Shown piece by piece: positions 7,270 to 13,579 of a stretch of 17,967 nt of DNA. Source of the stretch: Candidatus Shapirobacteria bacterium (lineage in GTDB: Bacteria > Patescibacteriota > Microgenomatia > UBA12405); contig JAQVQI010000012.1 in NCBI GenBank assembly GCA_028701645.1, positions 1 to 17,967 of the forward strand. The letters run 5' to 3'. The position numbers and the translations under genes are program-made. Within the stretch, counting starts at the first letter, position 1; each line of letters opens with the position of its first letter. The notes below the pieces were generated by a model. The model did no database searches, had not been told where the DNA came from, and worked only from the letters and a program-made list of their open reading frames with translations.

Positions 7270-8300
7270 TCCATTTATATTTAGGTTTCCTACTATTTGC
7301 TTTTTTAATTACCAGTGTTTTAGTGGTTCCTTTTATCGACTTGTTGTACAAATTAAAATTCCAGCGACAACTTCAAAAAACTACTGACTTTCAAAATCAA
7401 AAAACCCCAATTTTTGATAAATTTCATAATATCAAAACCGGGACCCCAGTCGGTGGGGGATTATTAGTCATCCTTTCCGTTTGTATTCTTTTTATTGTCC
7501 TTTTTCCTGTTTTAAAATTTAGCAAAATATTTATTTCATCAAACTATCAAATTAATAATGAAATTTTTGTTTTATTTTTTACTTTTATAAGTTTTGGAGT
7601 ACTTGGGCTTTACGACGATATTTATAAATTTTTTGGATTTAAACGAACAGGTTTTTTTGGCCTGAGGATGATTCATAAATTTTTATTACAAATATTTTTG
7701 GCCACAATTATTTCGCTTTTAATTTACCTTAAACTTGGAATCGATTTTATTTACGTTCCTTTTCTTGGAGCAATACATTTGGGTTGGTTTTTTATTCCCA
7801 TCTCAGTTTTAATTATTACTGGTTTTGCTAATTTCTTTAATATCACCGACGGGTTAGACGGCCTGTCTTCTGGCCTTCTTATGATTGCTCTTTTTGCTTT
7901 TTGGTTTTTATCTAACAGTTCGCTTGACACCCCAATTTCTATTTTTTTAGCACTTTGGATTGGAGCCTTGATTGCTTTTTTGTATTTCAATGTTTATCCC
8001 GCCAGAATTTGGCTAGGGGACGTTGGTGCGTTGTCTTTTGGAGCAACATTTGCCGTTATAGCCTTACTTTTAGGAAAAGTTGTTCCATTAATAATCGTCG
8101 GTTCTCCTTTTATCCTTGAAGGTATGAGTAGTGCACTTCAAATTTTTAGTAAAAAATATTTCAAGAAAAAAATATTTCCCGCGGCTCCTTTTCACCTAAC
8201 ACTTCAAAGTATTGGCTGGGAAGAACCAAAAATCGTCACCAGAGCTTGGCTTGCCGGAATTATATTAGCAATTTTTGGATTATGGTTGGGCCTCAACTAA
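7266..8300 (+). CDS. mraY: MraY-like phospho-MurNAc-pentapeptide transferase
   Basis: MraY transfers phospho-MurNAc-peptide from UDP to undecaprenyl phosphate in the inner membrane, making lipid I. The 344 residues are strongly hydrophobic, with about ten membrane segments. Diagnostic motifs are KTGTPVGGG (57-65), the Mg-binding GLYDDIYKFFGF (114-125, D117/D118), NITDGLDGLSSG (192-203) and RIWLGDVGALSFG (247-259). The C-terminal loop usually reads PxHHHxExxGWxE; here it is PFHLTLQSIGWEE (308-320), so only the first His remains. This His motif helps bind the uridine substrate in known MraY enzymes. The gene overlaps murA by four bases and the next gene by 19, so it is embedded in the operon. 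A GlcNAc/MurNAc-P transferase of another type is possible but less likely here. Confidence 0.92.
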   Translation: MIHLYLGFLLFAFLITSVLVVPFIDLLYKLKFQRQLQKTTDFQNQKTPIFDKFHNIKTGTPVGGGLLVILSVCILFIVLFPVLKFSKIFISSNYQINNEIFVLFFTFISFGVLGLYDDIYKFFGFKRTGFFGLRMIHKFLLQIFLATIISLLIYLKLGIDFIYVPFLGAIHLGWFFIPISVLIITGFANFFNITDGLDGLSSGLLMIALFAFWFLSNSSLDTPISIFLALWIGALIAFLYFNVYPARIWLGDVGALSFGATFAVIALLLGKVVPLIIVGSPFILEGMSSALQIFSKKYFKKKIFPAAPFHLTLQSIGWEEPKIVTRAWLAGIILAIFGLWLGLN

Positions 8301-8851
8301 AAAAACTTAAACAAGAAATTGATCATTATTTAGGTATACCTTATATGATTAATACCCTTAGTGAAGGCAAAGTAGTTGGCGAAAAATTTTTAGGTGCCAA
8401 AGGCAATTGGCAACAAATATTTTCTGAAACCGAAAAGACTGCCAAACAAGAAAAAATTGACTTAAAAAGTCTTACTCCGTCTCAGCTTTATAATTTTCAA
8501 AAAAAACACCACTTAGGGATTGATTGTAGCGGTTTAGTCTCTAATCTATTAATTTTTTATGGAAAATTAATTAATAAAAAACTTAAAATAGACATTCGTA
8601 AAACATCAGCCGATATTTTAACTTCAAACAAATTATCTCAAGAAATCAAGAACCCTAATGATATTAAAACAGGGGATTTGGTTCGTCAAAAAAACGGCCA
8701 CCATGTCCTTTTTATTATTGAAAAGAAAGACAATATTGTCTATTACGTTGATAGTAGTCGCAAAAACCGAAAAGTTAGTCTGGGTAATTTTGACTTAACC
8801 GATCCTTCATTTGATAATCAGGGAATATATCGGTTATTTTTCTTCAATTAA
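8282..8851 (+). CDS. NlpC/P60-like cysteine peptidase without signal peptide
   Basis: A 189-residue protein with an NlpC/P60-type layout: the catalytic Cys in HLGIDCSGLVSNLL (77-90, C82), a KTGDLVRQKNGHHVLFII segment (129-146) supplying the His (H140 or H141), and a following strand YYVDSS. The N-terminal ~75 residues are polar and charged, with no signal peptide or membrane helix, so the protein should stay in the cytosol. NlpC/P60 enzymes commonly cut the gamma-D-Glu-diamino-acid bond of stem peptides; cytosolic members act in peptide recycling. I chose ATG 8282 (19-base overlap with mraY) over an in-frame ATG at 8246, which would overlap more. The 3' end overlaps the opposite-strand lysW-like gene by 18 bases. 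Fold assignment is good; the substrate is unknown. Confidence 0.75.
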   Translation: MVGPQLKKLKQEIDHYLGIPYMINTLSEGKVVGEKFLGAKGNWQQIFSETEKTAKQEKIDLKSLTPSQLYNFQKKHHLGIDCSGLVSNLLIFYGKLINKKLKIDIRKTSADILTSNKLSQEIKNPNDIKTGDLVRQKNGHHVLFIIEKKDNIVYYVDSSRKNRKVSLGNFDLTDPSFDNQGIYRLFFFN

Positions 8852-8998
8852 TTCTCTAAATTCCAAAGGATCAACCGACAAGATCTCAACTTCGGTGCCA
8901 CATTCATCGCATTCTAAAATATCACCAACCATCATGCCTTCAATCGGTTTTATTTCAGCTTTGCAGTCGGGACATAAAATTTTATTTATTTCTGTCAT
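8834..8998 (-). CDS. lysW: LysW-like amino-group carrier/zinc-ribbon protein
   Basis: A 54-residue protein and the only minus-strand gene in the window. It reads as a two-CxxC zinc ribbon (C9/C12 and C30/C33) with GDILECDECGTEVEILS (25-41) and DPLEF (43-47), close to the LysW pattern GxxxECxDCGAELEVxSxDP. LysW carries biosynthetic intermediates of lysine or arginine amide-linked to its C-terminal Glu, in the terminal EDWGE motif. Here the tail is LIEEK, so it ends in Lys and lacks EDWGE. It may therefore be a derived carrier or a plain acidic zinc-ribbon protein. It starts 44 bases from, and divergently to, the PLP-enzyme gene, and its end overlaps the NlpC/P60-like gene by 18 bases. Family recognition is strong; carrier function is uncertain. 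Confidence 0.85.
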   Translation of the reverse strand: MTEINKILCPDCKAEIKPIEGMMVGDILECDECGTEVEILSVDPLEFRELIEEK

Positions 8999-9015
8999 AT
9001 TTAGTATAAAAAATA

Positions 9016-9021
9016 TATAAT
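9016..9021 (+). promoter_or_regulatory. Divergent promoter region between lysW-like and PLP-enzyme genes
   Basis: The 44 bases between the two divergent starts hold a perfect TATAAT on the + strand (these positions), which would start transcription about 15 bases before the PLP-enzyme ATG. On the minus strand the complement of 9038-9043 also reads TATAAT, about 40 bases before the lysW-like start. No good -35 was found for either. The arrangement implies that the second half of the cluster can be transcribed on its own. Confidence 0.45.
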
Positions 9022-9042
9022 CAAACTATTGAAACCAATTAT

Positions 9043-9864
9043 ATGACAAATACTCCGTTAATTAAATTAGACAATTTGTATTTAAAAAGAGAAGACAAAA
9101 ACATTACTGGATCAACCAAAGACCGAGTAATTCCTCTCCAAATTGAAAAACTTAAAAAAAATGGGTTTTCTCAAGCGGTTATTTCTAGTACCGGCAACGC
9201 CGCCATCTCCGCTGCTTATTTTTGTCAACAAAAACAGGTTGAACTAACAATATTTTTATCTCCAAATGTTTCACCTCAAAAATTAGCAGTTTTAAAACAA
9301 TTTCCTTCAGAAATAATTTTATCGCTAAAACCCATTAGCAGTGCCATCAAATACGCCAAGACAAACAATGCTTATTTACTCAGGCAATCAACCGATCCAG
9401 TCTCTCTTGTTGGTTATCAACAAATTTCAGAAGAGATTCAAAATCAATTATCCCATGTAACCAGTATTTTTGTCCCTATTGGTAGCGGGACAACTCTCTT
9501 GGGCATTTCCCAAAAAATACCGGCCAATATCCCTATTTTTGGAATTCAATCAGCGGCCAACTGTCCAATTAGTAGTCTTTTTGATCAAGATTATCAAAAA
9601 GAAAATCGCCTAATCACCGATGCTCTTTCGGTCAAGTATTTACCTCAAAAAAAACAAATAATTGAAACTATCAAAAACAGTCAAGGTTTTGCTTTTACCA
9701 TCCAAAACGAAGCCATTGTTTTAGCAAACCATTTTTTAGAATCAAAGAATATCGTCACTTCTTTAGAAGGGGCTCTCTGTTTGGCTGGATATCAAAAAGC
9801 AGTTAAAAATAATTATTCAGTCGGTAAATATCCAGTTATTTTATTAACCGGATCCAAAAGATAA
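9043..9864 (+). CDS. Threonine-synthase-like PLP-dependent (fold type II) enzyme
   Basis: A 273-residue PLP enzyme of the threonine synthase/cysteine synthase fold. It shows the Schiff-base lysine in KNITGSTKDR (K26; ThrC NPTGSFKDR), the substrate-binding loop SSTGNAAISAAYF (48-60; ThrC STGNTAAAAA), the phosphate-binding PIGSGTT (145-151), and a C-terminal LTGS (268-271). The motif set is nearer to ThrC than to CysK. At 273 residues it is shorter than usual ThrC (about 350), mainly at the N-terminus, which begins almost at the active-site lysine. Family members do beta- or gamma-replacement or elimination on Ser, Thr or phosphorylated derivatives. Its place in a cell wall cluster, one base before an ATP-grasp gene, suggests that it supplies an unusual amino acid for the stem peptide; that is inference. 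Confidence 0.75.
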   Translation: MTNTPLIKLDNLYLKREDKNITGSTKDRVIPLQIEKLKKNGFSQAVISSTGNAAISAAYFCQQKQVELTIFLSPNVSPQKLAVLKQFPSEIILSLKPISSAIKYAKTNNAYLLRQSTDPVSLVGYQQISEEIQNQLSHVTSIFVPIGSGTTLLGISQKIPANIPIFGIQSAANCPISSLFDQDYQKENRLITDALSVKYLPQKKQIIETIKNSQGFAFTIQNEAIVLANHFLESKNIVTSLEGALCLAGYQKAVKNNYSVGKYPVILLTGSKR

Positions 9865-9865
9865 T

Positions 9866-11041
9866 ATGGACATTTTTCAACTCATCAACCAATCAAAATA
9901 TGTTTTTTATTTTTTAGTTGTCGACAATTCTCTGGACATTATTATCCCTCAATTAAAAAACTTTCACTCAATTTATGCCTACGACAGTGTCCGATTTGAT
10001 ATATTAAAACACCATAATTTACCTTATTTTTGTCTAGAATCTACCGGTACAAAATTAAGCCCAGCCAATAGTGGTAAGCTTTTATCTCATCCAAAAACTA
10101 TTGAATATATAAATAAAACTTCAGCTGATAGGCAAGTTGTTATTGTCCCTTTTAAGCCTTCAGCTAAAATTGATTTTTTATGTCGTCAAAATAGTTGGAT
10201 TTGTGCCTCAAATAAACACCAACTAAATCGGATTCTAGAAGATAAAATAAATTTTTTGCATCTCTGTCAGAAACATAATCTACCTCAAATACCATCGACC
10301 ACTGACTATTTTAATCAAGATAATTTCTTAAAATATCAAAAAAAATACCAGTCTTTGTTAGTAGTCCAATCACCTTTTGGTTGGGCTGGGAAAAGTACCT
10401 TTTCTGCTGACAACTGGACCGATATAAAAAATAAGATTCCAATTGATTCTATGGTTAAATTTTCTCCTTTTGTTAACGGCTATTCGCTTTTAAATAATTG
10501 CTGTCTTACTTCAAAAGAACTAATTCAAAGCCCACCCGCTCTGCAATACACCGGGGTTAAACCTTTTACTAATAACCCCTTTACTACTATTGGTCGTCAA
10601 TGGCCGTCTTTAGCTCCTAAAAATATTCAAAATAAAGTTAAAAAAATAACTCAAGATTTTTCTGACATTTTAATCCAAATGGGCTATAAGGGTTTTTTTG
10701 GCCTTGATTTTATGGTCAGCAAAGATAAAGTTTATCTATTAGAATGCAATCCTCGACTAACCGCCTCCTTTGCTTTTTATCACCAAATAGAAACAAATCT
10801 TAAAATTACTTCATTATTTTTACTCCACTTACTCCAATTTTTAGATCTTGATTATTCTTTCGACTTATCCCAAGAACAAAAAAGATTTTCCAATCAAAAA
10901 ATCATTGGTTCTGAAATTACAACCAAAAGTCTTTCGGGAAAAACCATCAAAAAATATAATGATTTTACAATTTTCAGCCAAAAAACAGAGCCAATTAGTT
11001 TTTCACCCGATATTATCAAAATCTTGAATGATCAAAAGTAA
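9866..11041 (+). CDS. ATP-grasp ligase of unknown substrate
   Basis: A 391-residue protein with ATP-grasp features: an N-terminal pre-ATP-grasp-like alpha/beta region (1-115), ILEDKINFLHLCQKHNLPQIPS (123-144; family DKxxxxxxxxxxGIPxP), a nucleotide-binding strand-loop LLVVQSPFGWAGKSTF (164-179), and the metal/ATP-binding end GFFGLDFMV...LLECNPRLTAS (276-301) with E293, N295 and R297. ATP-grasp enzymes join a carboxylate, via an acyl phosphate, to an amine or thiol. The ECNPR motif and length are more like the carbamoyl-phosphate-synthase/PurK-type group than D-Ala-D-Ala ligase (EVNTxPG) or the RimK/LysX group. It follows the PLP gene by one base and overlaps ftsW by 14, so all three are probably co-translated. 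It occupies the murD position, and may attach an amino acid to a wall precursor or carrier. Confidence 0.75.
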   Translation: MDIFQLINQSKYVFYFLVVDNSLDIIIPQLKNFHSIYAYDSVRFDILKHHNLPYFCLESTGTKLSPANSGKLLSHPKTIEYINKTSADRQVVIVPFKPSAKIDFLCRQNSWICASNKHQLNRILEDKINFLHLCQKHNLPQIPSTTDYFNQDNFLKYQKKYQSLLVVQSPFGWAGKSTFSADNWTDIKNKIPIDSMVKFSPFVNGYSLLNNCCLTSKELIQSPPALQYTGVKPFTNNPFTTIGRQWPSLAPKNIQNKVKKITQDFSDILIQMGYKGFFGLDFMVSKDKVYLLECNPRLTASFAFYHQIETNLKITSLFLLHLLQFLDLDYSFDLSQEQKRFSNQKIIGSEITTKSLSGKTIKKYNDFTIFSQKTEPISFSPDIIKILNDQK

Positions 11042-12209
11042 GTCTCCCTTATTTAAATTAATTTTTATTTTAATTTTTATTGGGTTAACCTTTATTTCTA
11101 TTTCTTCTCTCACCGAAGCCAATAATACTATTGGGGATAAATATTTTTATCTAAAAAAACAAATTTTTTGGGTTTTAATTAGTCTGATTTCTTATTATAT
11201 TTCTTCCAAAATTAACTTAAATTTAGTCAAAAAATTTGCATTTTTATTGTATACATTTTCAATCATCTGTTTAGTTCTAGTCTTAATTCCTGGGCTTAGC
11301 GATGAGGCTCTTGGCGCTTCTAGGTGGCTAAATCTAGGACCTTTTAGCTTTCAGCCAAGCGAACTTTTAAAATTTACTTCTGTCATTTATTTTGCTTCTT
11401 TATTTTCTGTTGAATCAAAACGTAACTTTACCAATCTAATAATTTATTTAGTTGTCCCTTTTATTTTGATAATACTTGAGCCAAATTTAAGCACCGCCAT
11501 ATTAGTATCGGCAATTATTATCTCCATGTTTTATCTTTCTGGCGGCAAGATTATGCCTCTTTTTTTACTATGTATCGCCCTTATCGTCTTAAGTTTAGGG
11601 CTTATTTATAGTTCACCGTACCGCAAAGCCAGATTAAACACTCTTTTAAACCCGACTCAAACCACCCAATCAACTTCTTATCATAGTAACCAAATTATTT
11701 TATCTTTGTCATCTGGGGGTATTTTTGGAAAAGGCTTTGCAAATTCAGATCAAAAGTACCGATTTTTACCCAAAATTTCTACTGATTCAATTTTAGCCAT
11801 AATCGGGGAAGAAACAGGATTTGTTGGTGTTTCTTTGATTTTAATTATTTATATGATTTTGATTACCTATTTAATTAAGTTAGCCTCATCAATCGAAAAC
11901 GACAATTTTTTAGCTCTAATTGTTTCCGGGACAACTTGTTGGATTACTTATCAAAGTTTAATAAACATTTCTGCTATTGCCAATATAATTCCACTCACCG
12001 GTGTGCCTCTGCCTTTTATCTCTTATGGAGGATCATCTCTTTTTACTCTGATGACCGCTATTGGATTGGTACGTAATATCGAAAAAAAACACCCAATATT
12101 GATATACTCTAGTGATGACTCAAGTAATAAAAAAAATCATTATCACCGGAACTCATCTAACTCCCGCCATCGAACTAATCCGACAGCTAAAATCAGACTC
12201 AAAAAATAA
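11028..12209 (+). CDS. ftsW: FtsW, SEDS-family septal peptidoglycan polymerase
   Basis: FtsW polymerises lipid II into glycan strands at the septum as the partner of FtsI. The 393 residues form about ten membrane segments. SEDS motifs seen are GASRWLNLGPFSFQPSE (96-112), the extracellular-loop region ending STDSILAIIGEETGF (251-265), and PLPFISYGGSS (327-337). After the last helix a hydrophilic tail rich in Ser, Asn, His, Lys and Arg (about 354-393) extends into the cytosol; its last 31 or so codons are also the start of murG in another frame. The start overlaps the ATP-grasp gene by 14 bases. FtsW rather than RodA is inferred from location between mraY and murG/ftsQAZ. Confidence 0.95.
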   Translation: MIKSKSPLFKLIFILIFIGLTFISISSLTEANNTIGDKYFYLKKQIFWVLISLISYYISSKINLNLVKKFAFLLYTFSIICLVLVLIPGLSDEALGASRWLNLGPFSFQPSELLKFTSVIYFASLFSVESKRNFTNLIIYLVVPFILIILEPNLSTAILVSAIIISMFYLSGGKIMPLFLLCIALIVLSLGLIYSSPYRKARLNTLLNPTQTTQSTSYHSNQIILSLSSGGIFGKGFANSDQKYRFLPKISTDSILAIIGEETGFVGVSLILIIYMILITYLIKLASSIENDNFLALIVSGTTCWITYQSLINISAIANIIPLTGVPLPFISYGGSSLFTLMTAIGLVRNIEKKHPILIYSSDDSSNKKNHYHRNSSNSRHRTNPTAKIRLKK

Positions 12210-13212
12210 TTGGGAAATATATTACATTGGCCGAGAATCTAATTCAAACGATATCCAACAATCTGCCATTGAATTCAAAATTATCCCTTCACTGGGTGTC
12301 GAATTTCACTCAATTCCCTGTGGTAAATATGACCGTCGGTATCTCCCCAACACCATTTTAGGCACCCCAAAAACTATTAGTGGTATCTTTAAGTCGTTTT
12401 TTTTAGTTAAAAAAATTAATCCTGATATTGTCGTTTCTTTTGGTGGTTACGTCTCTGTCCCTGTTATTATTAGCAGTTGGTTATTAAAAATTAAATCGAT
12501 TACTCACGAACAAACTCTTACCAATAGTTTAACTACCAAAATCAATAGTCGTTTTGTCAACAAAGTTGCCCTTTCTTTTGAAAACCAAAAACAAATTAAC
12601 CAACTCCCTAAAAATAAAGTTACTGTTACTGGCAATCTGCTTCGCTATGAATTATTCCAAAAACCAAAAAACCCGAAGCTAATTACTAATAAACTACTTA
12701 CTAACAAACCATTTGTCTATATTACCGCTGGCAACCAAGGGTCTCACGCCATCAATTTAGTTTTAAAACAAACTTTGCCAAAACTTAGTCAATTTAATAT
12801 TATTCACCAAACCGGTAGCAATGATTATCCTCAATTTAAATTATTGGCTAATAAATATAAAAATTATTATGTTTCCGATTATTTTACTACCCAAGATTTT
12901 GCCTGGATTATTCAACATTCAGATATTCTTGTCAGTCGTTCTGGGGCTAATACCACTCAAGAGATTGTTGCTTTTAATAAAAAATCAGTTTTGATACCTT
13001 TACCTAAAAGCCAACAAGGAGAACAACTATTAAACGCTCTCTTTGTCAAAAAAAAGTTATCTCAACAGACAATTATTATTGATCAAAATAACTTAACTTC
13101 TAAATCTTTATTAGAATCACTAGATATATTAAAAAATGTTAAAAAAACATCAAACTCAAAAGATTATCGACCAAATCAAAAATTTTTTTCCTTAATCAAT
13201 GAAATTATTTAG
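12115..13212 (+). CDS. murG: MurG-like GlcNAc transferase with altered glycine loop
   Basis: MurG adds GlcNAc from UDP-GlcNAc to lipid I on the inner membrane face, giving lipid II. The 365 residues follow the GT28/GT-B pattern: SFGGYVSVPVIIS (108-120), THEQTLTNS (130-138), AGNQGSHAIN (205-214; family GGSQGAxxIN), SRSGANTTQEI (274-284; family SRAGASTxxE) and GEQLLNA (302-308; family HQxxNA). The N-terminal loop, usually GGTGGHxxPALA, is TGTHLTPAIE (11-20), two glycines shorter, and the HEQN of the family is HEQT. I start it at ATG 12115; a GTG directly before it at 12112 is equally in frame. Either start overlaps ftsW by over 90 bases, far more than other junctions here. Overall identity is secure. 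Confidence 0.92.
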   Translation: MTQVIKKIIITGTHLTPAIELIRQLKSDSKNNWEIYYIGRESNSNDIQQSAIEFKIIPSLGVEFHSIPCGKYDRRYLPNTILGTPKTISGIFKSFFLVKKINPDIVVSFGGYVSVPVIISSWLLKIKSITHEQTLTNSLTTKINSRFVNKVALSFENQKQINQLPKNKVTVTGNLLRYELFQKPKNPKLITNKLLTNKPFVYITAGNQGSHAINLVLKQTLPKLSQFNIIHQTGSNDYPQFKLLANKYKNYYVSDYFTTQDFAWIIQHSDILVSRSGANTTQEIVAFNKKSVLIPLPKSQQGEQLLNALFVKKKLSQQTIIIDQNNLTSKSLLESLDILKNVKKTSNSKDYRPNQKFFSLINEII

Positions 13213-13579
13213 AATAGCGATACTCTTATTATTTTTATTAATCTTAACTTTTTCTGTTTACAACTACTCGACCAATATAAAAACGACCCAAACCCCTTTT
13301 TCTACTCAAAATAATTTTTATAAAAACCTTGATTTAGCCATAAATACAGCCAAAATAACCATCTCAAACCGTTTGGTTAGAGATTTTAACAATGAAGTTG
13401 AATTTTATTTTGTGTACAACGAAAATCCAATCAAGGTACTATTATCGACTCAAAAAGATCCTTTTTGGCAAGTCGCCACTTTACAACAAGTCGTGAAAAC
13501 CGTTAAAATGAATCAAGGAAAACTTAAATTAGTTGATTTAAGTTCAAAACATCCATATGTCACATTCAAAAATAATTAG
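13199..13579 (+). CDS. ftsQ: Minimal FtsQ-like division protein (no room for POTRA)
   Basis: A 126-residue protein with one N-terminal membrane helix (about 4-22) and an external domain of about 100 residues. The C-terminal half resembles the end of FtsQ: NENPIKVLLSTQKD (74-87; FtsQ typically NGxWxVxLGxxED), a helix-like TLQQVVKTV (94-102), and LKLVDLSSKHPYVTFKN (109-125; FtsQ YIDLRFxxxVxVK). Normal FtsQ is 250 or more residues, with a POTRA domain between the membrane helix and this beta domain; here only about 50 residues are available. The gene lies exactly where ftsQ belongs, between murG (14-base overlap) and ftsA (23-base overlap). The assignment rests on synteny, topology and this short resemblance. 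It may be a reduced FtsQ that binds FtsL through its beta domain. Confidence 0.6.
   Translation: MKLFRIAILLLFLLILTFSVYNYSTNIKTTQTPFSTQNNFYKNLDLAINTAKITISNRLVRDFNNEVEFYFVYNENPIKVLLSTQKDPFWQVATLQQVVKTVKMNQGKLKLVDLSSKHPYVTFKNN

Noticed and set aside
8246..8281. Upstream in-frame ATG for the NlpC/P60-like protein
   Set aside because: It would overlap mraY by 55 bases and add an unrelated 12-residue lead; ATG 8282 gives a shorter overlap and a sensible N-terminus.
8811..9020. Plus-strand 69-residue reading frame
   Set aside because: It covers the complement of the lysW-like gene and its product shows no domain; the minus-strand reading has two CxxC pairs and a family pattern.
9866..11041. Calling the ATP-grasp protein D-Ala-D-Ala ligase or LysX
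   Set aside because: It lacks the Ddl EVNTxPG end and is too long and different in motif layout for the LysX/RimK group; the substrate is left open.
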